A stretch of 18,205 nt of DNA from Beroe ovata (taxonomy: Eukaryota; Ctenophora; Nuda; Beroida; Beroidae). Shown piece after piece: positions 1 to 8,775 of the stretch. Under the pieces are notes generated by a model, which was not told where the DNA came from, did not search any database, and was given only the letters and a program-made list of their open reading frames with translations. A program made the position numbers and the translations under genes. Location: NCBI GenBank assembly GCA_946803715.1, contig CAMPET010000088.1, positions 229,964-248,168 on the forward strand, written 5' to 3'. Every line of letters begins with the position of its first letter. The first letter of the stretch is position 1.

Positions 1-100
1 CACTTCATGTCTTCTTATCGTGCCCACTTCATGTCTTCATATCGTGCCCACTTCATGTCTTCATATCGTGCCCACTTCATGTCTTCATATCGTGCCCACT
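1..100. repeat. 24-bp tandem repeat, four copies
   Basis: Four consecutive copies of a 24-bp unit beginning CACTTCATGTCTTC run from the window edge to base 96, with one base differing in the first copy and a four-base partial fifth copy. 24 is divisible by three, so the array reads open in some frames (repeating SSYRAHF), but nothing else suggests it is coding. It probably continues to the left of the window. Confidence 0.95.
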
Positions 101-133
101 GGGCACTGTGTACCACTGGGCACAGTGCCCAGT
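98..133. repeat. Perfect 13-bp inverted repeat (hairpin)
   Basis: ACTGGGCACTGTG at 98-110 is matched by its exact reverse complement CACAGTGCCCAGT at 121-133 across a 10-base loop. It starts exactly where the 24-bp tandem array ends. No T-run follows and the context is eukaryotic, so it is not a bacterial-type terminator. Its role is unknown. Confidence 0.85.
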
Positions 134-240
134 TATTAGCTGTTATAAAACTGGGCGCACTTGCCAGTTCCCCATCTTCCATTCGAGCAGTGTCTGTGAC
201 GTAGTTAGCCCGCACACTATTTTCTTGTAACATAGTATCA

Positions 241-373
241 TATTATCATAATCACGTGACATCATTATTAACCACGGTTCACTTATACCATAGTTAAATA
301 TCTTATCATAATCAGTAATCACGTGACATAATCATTAACCACGGTTCACCTATAATGCCGTAGTTAGATTTTC
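241..373. repeat. Tandem duplication of about 60-66 bp with CACGTG boxes
   Basis: Bases 241-300 and 301-373 are diverged copies of one segment. Both share TATCATAATCA, an ATCACGTGACAT block, AACCACGGTTCAC and a TAGTTA end. Each copy carries the palindromic E-box CACGTG inside CACGTGAC. The duplication lies just upstream of the first visible SERTA exon, so it could be promoter or first-intron sequence. It resembles bHLH-ZIP (MITF/TFE or USF type) sites only at motif level. Confidence 0.75.
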
Positions 374-418
374 TTTTATTACAAAATGCGTGTGGTTTAA
401 TGTGGTGTTTGCGTTCAG

Positions 419-1480
419 GAGAGGAAATCAGTGAAGAGATGTGTCTCGCCGATACCTCAGAGATGCAAGAGACGGATTATTGAGGATAGCGTGGAACAGG
501 TAAACACGTTATTGAGTATTTGATAATTATAGGACCTGGCATTGAAATCGCGACGGACAAACATGAATCAAGCAACGTAAATAATTTCATGTTTTTCATC
601 GTTGTACAAACACAATGTATTATGTTCGATGTACAATGTACAATGTACAATGTATAACCTGCTCAGTGCTCAACCACACAGGTGTTGAGAGACACGATAT
701 TCCAGTTGTCAGTTAACAAGTTACAATTCTCCAGATGGAAAGCCCATGAGCCACCCCTCTCCAGGTTAGCATGAATACACCACTCAACCACGATCCAAAT
801 ATCCCGCACTTCTTGTAGTTGCCTTTCATCAGCCACACTAGCGCTAGTTTCCCACCCCTCACCTGCCCCTCACACCCCTCACCTGCCCCTCACTCCCCCA
901 TGCCCCTAACCCTAGGACAGTTCTCATCTGGAACATGGTACGAGTGATAGACAAGGAGATGCAAGAGGAGAAGGTGGTGGATGACGTGTTTTCCCTGCTC
1001 GGGCCTGACCACGCCGACCACAATGTCAAGTTTATTAAGGTGTGCAGAGCTCATTCTCCCTACCCTGCTCAAGTGGAGGAGGAGGAGGAAAGTGCCGCAC
1101 AGGTGTGTGTGTGTGTGTGTGTGTGTGTCTGTGTCTGTGTCTGTGTATGTGTGTCTGTGTGTGTATGTGTATGTCTGTGTATATGTGTGTGTGTATGTAT
1201 GTATGTGTGTACGTATGTTTGTGTGTGTGTATGTAATTGTATAGTGTGTATGTATGTACAGTGTACATTGTGCAGTTTACATTCTACAGTGTACATTGTA
1301 CATTGTACATTGTATCTCCCCCACAACAACCAACACGCACACGCCCAGGTTGAGAAGGAAGTGGACGAAGATGAGGAAATGACAGAGCCCGTTATCCTGG
1401 TTACGGAGTTTGTCGGAACGAATCATGGAACATCACCCATGAACTGGAGCTCAGCAGCTGCCCCCGCTATAACTGCGTGA
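419..1480 (+). CDS. SERTAD: SERTA-domain transcription cofactor (SERTAD/CDCA4-like), 5' end missing
   Basis: Exons read as 419-499, 682-764, 916-1102 and 1349-1480, stop TGA 1478-1480; all borders are GT-AG and phases join (0, 2, 0). The first visible exon starts with basic KRCVSPIPQRCKRR, a likely nuclear signal. The SERTA motif spans the exon 2/3 junction: VLRDTIFQLSVNKLQFSRWK, then EPPLSR and TVLIWNMVRVIDKEM. This matches the family pattern of a leucine/lysine helix followed by EPxLxxxVLIxNMLRxI. An acidic stretch (VEEEEESAAQ, then EVDEDEEM) follows, as in the acidic C-terminal activation region of the family, and the tail is short. Family members bind E2F/DP and PHD-bromodomain partners in the nucleus. 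An in-frame stop at 398-400 with no ATG after it means the start codon lies in an upstream exon. Exon 3 could instead end at 1039 (AAG|GTGTGC), also in phase. Identification rests on the motif only. Confidence 0.72.
630..652. repeat. Short tandem repeat of GTACAAT
   Basis: GTACAAT is repeated about three times in the first visible intron of the SERTA gene. Similar TGTACATTGTACATTG words recur in intron 3 near 1258-1312, so the two introns carry related simple repeats. Confidence 0.7.
847..906. repeat. C-rich tandem repeat in SERTA intron 2
   Basis: CACCCCTCACCTGCCCCT is repeated about 2.5 times immediately upstream of the acceptor CCCTAG at 910-915. It may serve as the polypyrimidine tract of that intron. 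Confidence 0.7.
1103..1312. repeat. GT microsatellite filling SERTA intron 3
   Basis: A (GT)n run interrupted by TCTGTG and TATGTATG words starts at the first base of the intron and grades into GTACATT repeats near 1300. The exon 3 donor (CAG|GTGTGT) is the first GT of the microsatellite, so many equivalent GT dinucleotides are available downstream. Confidence 0.95.
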
Positions 1481-2037
1481 TTCCGAGTGTGTGTGTGTGT
1501 GTGTTCTTCGTTTTTATTCCTCACAGCTGCTATTATGAACCGCCAAAAAAGACCAGGAAAATTACCTGCAAAAACCACCCATAAATATTTTAATCCGTGG
1601 TGATATTGATATATTATGCTCTATATGTAAGAAAATTGCGAAAAAGATTCCGGTGTTTCGGATATTTAAGTTGAGTTATGAATTAGAAGTAGAAATGATA
1701 GATGAGCTGATTTTGATCAATGTGACCATTGACTTTTAGCGTCAGCAGATCTTGGAAGCTGTTCTACATTGAGTGTTCTTGGAGGAACTGAAAGCGTAGT
1801 ATCATGATTCATGACGTCATACTATACGAGCAAGAGTTCAGTAGAGTGTGACCCTAGTTCTGTGTATTCTGGCCACAGCACTTGCACTTATTGTCAACTT
1901 CACTTATCGAACTGTGTTGATAAATTAAAGATGATATCATACATTATTGGTGCAGCAATGGACACGGTATGAGACTCTGAAGTATGTCGACTCCAGAGTC
2001 GCATTATAGACTATAGTCATAGTGCAGCATTAATATT
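1481..2037. other. Convergent intergenic spacer and presumed SERTA 3' UTR
   Basis: After the SERTA stop comes a short (GT)9 run at 1487-1504, then AT-rich sequence with no open frame or splice-compatible exon that I can support. No clean AATAAA was found. ATTAAA near 1923-1928 is the best polyadenylation candidate, but it is weak. Confidence 0.4.
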
Positions 2038-2168
2038 GTGCACGCGTTGCGCGCCCCTATTCAGATTCTACTCAGTGAACTGAAAACTGAAAAGTCGTGA
2101 ACTGAAACAGAAAAGTGACCTGAAAAGTAGCTGTGGCGCGGCAGATTGGGTCACGCAACGTGGGAACA
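2038..2168. repeat. Dispersed repeat copy 1, with terminal inverted repeats
   Basis: Begins GTGCACGCGTTGCGCGCCCC and ends GGGTCACGCAACGTGGGAAC. The ends are imperfect inverted repeats of each other (GTTGCG core). The middle has short repeats of ACTGAAA and GAAAAGT. A shorter copy in the same orientation lies at 2405-2489. It looks like a small non-autonomous DNA element; no transposase is present. Confidence 0.7.
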
Positions 2169-2277
2169 GTTGATAATAATATGCGTCATGTAAAATTCCA
2201 ATTCCATGGATTGTATCATTTTATTTAGCCGAATTTGTTCAAAATTACAAATATTGTTTCATTTTTCAACTTCAAGT

Positions 2278-2307
2278 GAAATCTTTGATCTTGCAAGCAA
2301 AGATTTC
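2278..2307. repeat. Perfect 10-bp hairpin
   Basis: GAAATCTTTG at 2278-2287 pairs with CAAAGATTTC at 2298-2307 across a 10-base loop. It lies between the two copies of the GTTGCG dispersed repeat. Confidence 0.7.
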
Positions 2308-2404
2308 GTCTGTCAAATTTTATTTTCATTTGTCAATTTCTATAGCAATAGCATATTAGCATAGGGTCTCTGGGTACGGTCTCGTTGTACTTGTTATGTG
2401 CAGT

Positions 2405-2489
2405 GTGCACACGTTGCGCGCCCCTGTTCTACTCAGTGAACTGAAATGTGAAAAGTCGTAGAGTATTCGGGTCACGCAGCGCGGGAACA
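2405..2489. repeat. Dispersed repeat copy 2, shortened
   Basis: Repeats the ends and the ACTCAGTGAACTGAAA core of the 2038-2168 copy but lacks about 45 bp of its middle. Both ends remain (GTGCACACGTTGCGCGCCCC and GGGTCACGCAGCGCGGGAAC). It ends directly against the foldback element that follows. Confidence 0.7.
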
Positions 2490-2496
2490 CGTTTTC

Positions 2497-2725
2497 AGAT
2501 TTTATCTGACCTCTGTTTCTCGCGGATTCGCACGCGCCTTCATCATTCATGATCATCGAATTATATTCGAACTTTGCTTTGTAGGATTTCACCCTACCCT
2601 TGCTGGTGGGATTTTATCCCTGGCAAGGGCGGATTGAAAATCGCGCGCACCGACGGTAGGGTAAAATCCTACAAATTCGTACTCGAAGGCCGAAACAGTT
2701 TCGAGAAACAGAGGTCAAATAAAAT
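2497..2725. mobile_element. Foldback (MITE-like) composite, locus 1
   Basis: The outer arms TATCTGACCTCTGTTTCTCG (2503-2522) and CGAGAAACAGAGGTCAAATA (2702-2721) are near-perfect inverted repeats. They resemble the arms of the 133-bp palindrome at 12268-12400. Inside lies a 92-bp unit, 2581-2672, bounded by GTAGGATTTCACCCTACC and its inverted copy GGTAGGGTAAAATCCTAC. A unit nearly identical to it lies in opposite orientation at the 12257-12488 locus. There is no coding capacity, so any mobility would need a transposase supplied elsewhere. Confidence 0.8.
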
Positions 2726-2871
2726 TTGACAACTACAAGTGACATGACAAGGGTCTCACTTTTATACCTGTATGCCTTGGGATTCAGGATTACTCCCTAC
2801 CCTCACCGACGGTACACGGTAGAAAAAACCGATCCTTGTCAGATTTAACATTTAATCTTATCTGACTTCTC

Positions 2872-2916
2872 GGGTTAGGGTTTGGAAGTATCCTGTGGGT
2901 TAGAGTTAGGGTTTGG
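2872..2916. repeat. Degenerate TTAGGG telomere-like words
   Basis: GGGTTAGGGTTTGG at 2873-2886 and GGGTTAGAGTTAGGGTTTGG near 2897-2916 contain two exact TTAGGG hexamers and related variants. This is too short and degenerate to be a telomere. It could be a minor interstitial telomeric insertion or chance. Confidence 0.4.
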
Positions 2917-2925
2917 GCTGGGTCA

Positions 2926-4140
2926 GGAAACCGAAAAAACATAAGTCACGTGATAAAATTAGGGCGATGGATTTAGTGAGAGCCCTGGTAGATCTCGTGT
3001 ACTTGTACAATGTACATCTCGTTTCAACAAGTACACATGATTATTGTGATGCACATAGGAGTTGCACAAGTGAAACAAGAGGAATCTTGGGTTTGAAATA
3101 TATTTATAATACAGTGGATCAAGATAAAAACTTACAAATAACGATACATTTTCATTATCTGAGTGATAGCAGACTAAGTTATACATAACTAAATCGTATC
3201 CTTAATCTCCATATTGATTGCTGAAAATATACATTGTTGCAGATTGTTCATCACCAGCCTTTTTTGCACAGAGGGTATCCTTACAGTTACATATTGATAT
3301 ACGCATCAGAATTCAGAACACTGTAATTTGCATGATGAAATGTATCAAGCTTCATGATAGTTAATGCTATGGCTGAATACTAAATCAGTGATCAATGGCA
3401 TGTCTGATGAGCAAATTGGATTCAATTAAATTTAATCTGACATCATATTCAATATTGATCCTGAGAAAATTATTTTAGTGTAAAAAGGCAATCGTATAAT
3501 ACAGTAACTTCCCTAAGTTTAATTTTAGCAGAAAATATGCATATAAACCAAAATAAATAACCGCCAGCAATGCAAAAATCATATTCAAAAGCTTCCAATT
3601 CTGATTTCTGGAACCTTTCACATTTCAAGTCCGAGTATTTTGAAGACGAATTCGAGTGTGTGAAGATCTGCATTGCTGACAGCGTGTTATTATAGTGAAT
3701 AATGGTTCTCAAACGGAATAACGTTAAATGTTCAAAATAGATTAACCGGAAACCAACAAAAATAGATCACTTCCTTGATTTCACTCGAGATTACAGCACA
3801 AGTCTGTTGCATCAGAACACGTGCCATTCCTGAGAAAACTGTGCACTCAATTTGGCACATGAGTGAGAAGACATTTTATTCCCTCAAAACACCTCAAGCC
3901 CCAGCAATAAAATTCTACTGATCGGTGCTGGTAAACTCACATTAAACAATTAACGAAGATATAATAGGATAATGATGCTCACAAGACACATATCATTGTT
4001 AAACAATATATAGTATACTACGTTTATAAGTTATACATATTTATGTTAGAAATTTTATGTTAAAAAGACAACATCGTATTCAATCATAATTAATGTGAGA
4101 ACTTGAAATGGATCAGGGCAGAAAACATGAGAATATCTGG
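2926..4140. other. AT-rich spacer without recognisable genes
   Basis: Several open frames of 75-91 codons occur on both strands, but they overlap one another, have no recognisable domains and lack coding-like composition. TTTATT at 3875-3880 reads AATAAA on the minus strand, about 520 bp beyond the BET stop codon, and could serve as its polyadenylation signal. Confidence 0.4.
3875..3880 (-). promoter_or_regulatory. Possible polyadenylation signal of the BET gene
   Basis: AATAAA on the minus strand, about 520 bp downstream of the BET stop codon. It would give a 3' UTR of normal length. Nothing else supports it, and other AT-rich hexamers nearby could serve. Confidence 0.25.
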
Positions 4141-4398
4141 AGACTCCATCATACTTTGTCCTGAGTCAATACTTTGTGTCCAAGAACGTTGGGCCGGACT
4201 TGCAGTCTGAATAATGGGCCCGTAGGTCTGTCTATAACAACCGCGGAACAATTCTCATTCTTTTCTGTTTCACAGGAGTTCGTTAACTGTACAGTATAAG
4301 ATCTCATGTCTTGATGGAGTGAACCGTCGCTTTGATACGCACATGTGATTGTGCGCGCGTCTATCAGCACGTGCATGTCACGCGCAGTGATGAGTGCT

Positions 4399-7300
4399 TC
4401 ACAGTTCATCGTCAGAAGAGTCGCTATCACTCCCTGAACTCGAACTGGAACTGAGCCGTGACATGTTCTGAACAGCTGAGGATATTGTTTGTAGGGTTAC
4501 ACGTCATGAAAGAGGAAGTGATCTCATCATAAATCATCACAAATTGAGACAAAGTGAATGTCTCAGAAATAAGTTTCTGGGTCTCACATTTTTGTCTCTT
4601 TCCACACTTTGAACTTGTACTAGTGTCTTTCAGACGTTGCTCCAACTCTTCGCGCTTTTTCAGCTTCTCATCTGGTCTCAGTCCAACCGTCTTCTTCAGG
4701 GCTGTGAAACACACTTTTTTAGACTTAGAAGTAAGAGTAGCATGGACTCTCACCCAAATTTGATAGATTTTTCTCGAACATCACATATTCACACTCAAGA
4801 AAATTGCTAGCAATAGCATTTGATTGAAATTATACTCACGGGGTATTTTCTTCTGTTCCTTGAGACAATCATCAGTGTATTTCTGCAACTCGCGAAGTGT
4901 CGACGGTTTGAGGGTGTCAAAATCGATTTCTATCTCCTCCGGATTCGTATCTTGGCCCTGAAAAAGGATGACATTGATGAATGCCCCTCAGATTGACGTT
5001 CCTCAGTCCCCTGGAAACAAAGAGACTCCCTCTCCAATGTATTTCAACGGAGACAACTAGGAACAACAGTTTTTGGTGGGCAACCAACCTGCAGATTTGG
5101 CTCTCTACTCTGAATGATAAGAACAACTTTCCCCAGTTTATCCCCGGGGAGCTGGTTTATGTTCTGGGAGAGTTGACGCTTCTCGTCATAAGTCATGGGC
5201 TTGCAGTCCTCTTCTCTCAAAGTGGGCGTGGTCGACGTGGCCGTTGCCGTGGTGATACGCCTGAATCACGTGATTTTAATTACGTGTCAAGACAGAATGC
5301 GATGAAAACGTTATATAATTGACTGATGATCAATTAGATAATCAATTTGATCCAACACTCACTCTGAATCTAGTGACTTTTTGGGCGCTCGCTTGTTGAC
5401 CCGTGGCTGTTTGGGAGCCCGCGGTTTCTTGGGTTCTTTGGGTGTCTTGGGTTCCCGTGGTTTTCGCGGGGCTTTAGGTGGTTTTGGGGGAGGAGGGAGT
5501 ACTGGTTGAATAGGGAGAGGGGGAGGGGGCTGTAGGACCACGGGGGGCTGGAGTATGGGTTGAGGAGGTGCTGCCATGATGGGTGATGGCATGGGCATGG
5601 GAACGGGTGCTACAGGCGTGTGGGGCTTGCTCGGAGTTTTGTGAGAGGACTTGACTTTCTTCTGCTTGGATTTCAACTTCCGCAACAGTTCTATCTGTTG
5701 CTCGAATATTTTCATCTGAAGTGAGAGAAAGATATGAGGATAACAAGTTGACACACTGAACTGTCGATCTGTAGCAGAATCCTTAAGTGGTCGTGGTCTC
5801 ACCTGACCCTTCAGATCCTTGATGGTGTTATCATAGGAAATGTCAAGCTCAGACTCGGACTCAGCTTCGCTAGAGCTGTCCGCCATGGGCGATTCCGGGG
5901 GCGGCTGTGTTTTCTGCTGTGGTGGCGGTGATTTGAACACCATCTTGGGCGATGGGATGGAGGAGGCGGGTGGCGAGCTAAGCTCGGGCGAGGTGAGTGG
6001 TGACACGATCTGGGCGGAAACCGGTGTCACAGGTGCTGATTTGGGAGCTTTGGCGGCGGATTCCGACGATTTCCTGTTAAGTCGAACGAGGGCTTGTTCG
6101 GTGATCTTCTTGAAGCGTGTTTCGAACACATTCTGTAATTATTGGTGTCATGTATGCAGGTGGCATGACACAAGAGGTGTCATCTCTCTCTCCTCACCAC
6201 TCACCAGAGTGTTTACTGTTTATGTGTATTGTGTACATCTCACCACTCACCTCGATATCCTTTGCCATGGTAACCACATCATGACCAGGTGGATTGTACT
6301 GGTAACAGTTGGCGAATATCAACCGAACATCAGCAGCAAACTCTGACTCATTAGCGTACTCCCCCTTCTCCAGCTTAGTCTGTACGGGAAATGATTACAA
6401 TAAGTACGGGAATCAGTTAGAAATGTTTAACAGAGAGTAACTATTTTGGACACTTAACTCCCAAAATAGTCAAGTCTCCAACAACCATAATCCCTATCAG
6501 ACAGTCACTCCTCAAATCATACCTTGACAGTCCCCAGATCCATGGGTTGTTTAATGACAGTCAGGTAGTCATGGAGACCGAGGGCCACATGGTCGACAGG
6601 GTGGTAGAACGGCCACGCGTTGTGCTTGTGCTTCCTCCCGAGCAGCTCCTTCAGTAGAGTACCACACTGCCGCAGCTCTGTGCTCTGTTTAGGTTTCTCG
6701 AACTGCGAGCAAAATTCAAATTATTGTTCTCTTTTACAACCAAATCATTGCCTATGTTCGATCATTGCCTGTCAATGCCTGCCAATGATTTCATCCCCCT
6801 TTCCTCCAGTTTCACAACACAAGTGTTCGTTCCACCTACCGACGACGGAGAGACGACTTTTTTGGGGTGTCGATTTCGGACTATCTTCGGTTTTGTGATG
6901 ATTGGCGATATTGTAGTTGTGCTGACCTGGTTTGGATATAAAGATTATGAATTATCTGAGATAAAAATATAACAACATTCCACGGTCTCACTCAGACCAG
7001 AATAATCAATTAAATAATAATTAGTCCGACCCCTACTTCGCCGTATCATCACCTGATCGCTAGATAGCGGTATAGTGGTGTCCGCTTTCCGCTTCACACC
7101 CTTTTTCACAGTACACTGGACAGAGCTGCTCGTCACATCAGGAACCACTTCTGAATTTGGATGGACTGGTCAGTACCAGGGATACATTGACCGGGAAATG
7201 GCGTGGATATAGGCTGTACTCACTGGTAGTTGAAGCAGGGGCGGGGGAAGGAAGACAGTTGGACGAGGAGGAAACAGGACCGGACTTCGGCTGCGGCCCA

Positions 7301-8385
7301 ACTTTCGCGGATTTAGTGATCCTCTCCTCGGGCTGGAAATTCGTTTTGAAAAGAAATCGAACTCAATCGAATGAAAGGCTCAGGCGATAATTAATATTGA
7401 AAAAATCTTCTACATCGGAACCTCATGATCGGGAAAATCCTTCAGCTTTTCCTGATACACTGCTTCGAGTTGTTTAGCCATGAAGTAGATATCCTGCAAA
7501 ATAAACAGCGCTGAATAAACAAACACTTCTTGATGGGACTAATATTGAAATATAATAATAACAGCAGAAGTGGCAGTCAAAATGAAAGTAAAAACATGAC
7601 TTTCCGACGCGATTATAGATGCCATACAAGTGTGATAATGTCGTTTCACAGCATTCCCCCGCCGCCCACACTTACATCCTGTTGTTTGTTGTAAAGGAAA
7701 CAATTGTCAAAGACTTGCTGACAATCCTGCAATGCATCCTCTGCCCCTGAGTACGAAAACTTCTCAATACGCTGTCGAATTGTGCCGAAATCCATGGGTT
7801 TCTTGACAATGGTCAGATAATCCTGTAGATAACAGTAATATTGCTTCATCTAACTACAAATTGTTATTAATTATAATGGAAGTTGGAATAGTGTAGGTAG
7901 TGTACCGGTATGTTGAGCGCAACTGGATCGACAGGTTTATGAAACGGCCAGCAGTATCTGTTTCTCCACAGGGGCTTTATAATCTTCTGTAGGATGAACT
8001 GTAGTCTGTTAGTCGTATATCCGAAATTAACGTCAGTACCGGCTGGCGGTTCTTCACTCACGGCCTGATTCAAATAATCTGTTATAGTGATGTACAAAAC
8101 AACGCCCCAACCCAATGATCCAGAATATATTGAATAGTCACTATGAGAAGTAACAATTACCACAGGAACTTTTGAAGTCTCTGTGTCCTCGTATTTGGAG
8201 GATGCTCGCCGTATCCTCTTGCCGAGAGGACTGCTCTCATCCGGCTTCACCTCACCTCCCTCTTCCACCACTCCTGGTTCGACATAGTCGGCGGGCGAGT
8301 CAGTTTCCGCCCATTCACTGCTCTCAATCTCATTTCCACCAGATGTTATGTCCACAGGCTGCGATTCTTCTACTTCTGAGCCCAT
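4399..8385 (-). CDS. BRD2/3/4: BET-family double bromodomain protein (BRD2/3/4, fs(1)h type), 15 coding exons
   Basis: Nuclear reader of acetylated histones and transcription coactivator. Coding exons, 5' to 3' on the minus strand: 8161-8385, 7906-8064, 7676-7822, 7422-7493, 7224-7332, 7053-7150, 6840-6926, 6523-6702, 6251-6379, 5803-6132, 5363-5715, 5089-5215, 4840-4957, 4615-4701, 4399-4475. All borders are GT-AG, phases close, and the total is 765 residues, the size of short-type BET proteins. Start is the ATG at 8385. An acidic N-terminus and basic GKRIRR precede bromodomain 1 (about 93-200; WPF 114-116, Tyr130, acetyl-lysine Asn173, gatekeeper Ile179). The linker has conserved KKGVKRKAD (253-261). 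Bromodomain 2 (about 300-410) has WPF 329-331, Asn388, His392, Val394. Then come a Pro/Ser region, coiled-coil motif ([19 protein letters not shown]), Pro- and Lys-Pro-rich tracts, NET domain (about 633-710; [35 protein letters not shown]) and [20 protein letters not shown] tail. No long P-TEFb-binding C-terminus is present. The exon 14 donor (4615 or 4621) and exon 15 acceptor are the least certain borders. Confidence 0.95.
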
Positions 8386-8640
8386 CCTGCGGGATTTATC
8401 ATAGTGGTGTTTTACACTGCCAACAATTTGACAAATCGCGATGAAAACAAACCTTAGGAATTTATGAATTCTACAAAAGATATTTTAAAACACGCGTGCA
8501 AAATGCTCACGATTGCTGTAGAGCCGCGCAGATGTCTAGAATTTTGTTGCTTGAGATTCGCGCGATCCGTAGATGCGGGGGGTAATTTGACGGGTAAGTG
8601 TATTGCATAAACAATGTCAGTTTAAACCAGACATGGCCTT
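8386..8640 (-). promoter_or_regulatory. Probable BET 5' UTR and promoter region
   Basis: The sequence upstream of the BET ATG is locally CpG-rich (for example the block around 8517-8580) compared with its AT-rich surroundings, and no TATA box is evident. A possible acceptor, CCCGCAG, ends two bases before the ATG on the minus strand, so a non-coding first exon may lie upstream. This assignment is positional only. Confidence 0.35.
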
Positions 8641-8649
8641 ATAATGTAC

Positions 8650-8775
8650 AATGTGTGTATGTGCGTGTGTGTGTTTGTGCGTATGTGTATGTATGTGTTT
8701 GTGTATGTGTATGTGTGTGTGTGANGTGTGTGTGTGTGTGTTTGTGAGTGTGTGCATCTGTGTCTTTGTCTGGTC
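8650..8775. repeat. GT microsatellite with an unresolved base
   Basis: Interrupted (GT)n with TATGTG and GTTTGTG variants and an N at 8725. It lies just upstream of the BET promoter region. Open frames crossing it are low-complexity artefacts. Confidence 0.95.

Noticed and set aside
98-133. Hairpin as a transcription terminator or CRISPR-like repeat
   Set aside because: The setting is eukaryotic, there is no T-run, and the tandem copies beside it are contiguous without spacers.
7-204. Open frame through the 24-bp tandem repeat
   Set aside because: It is open only because the unit length is divisible by three; the opposite strand is open as well, and no gene context exists.
935-1480. Single 181-codon frame through the GT microsatellite as one SERTA exon
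   Set aside because: It translates to a Cys-Val repeat across (GT)n. Removing 1103-1348 as a GT-AG intron joins the two acidic halves in phase.
2872-2916. TTAGGG words as a chromosome end
   Set aside because: There are only two exact hexamers in degenerate context, with unique sequence and genes on both sides.
4399-4410. C-terminal DDEL of the BET protein as an ER-retention signal
   Set aside because: The protein is nuclear and lacks a signal peptide. The acidic ending belongs to the serine/acidic tail common to BET proteins.
4149-4430. 93-codon minus-strand frame starting inside the last BET exon
   Set aside because: It overlaps the BET stop codon in another frame, lies in the 3' UTR and has no recognisable domain. 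A spliced and well-conserved reading of the same strand explains the region.
5840-6346. 168-codon plus-strand frame over BET exons 9-10
   Set aside because: Antisense shadow of the BET coding exon; its Gly/Ser-rich reading is the complement of Pro/Ser codons.
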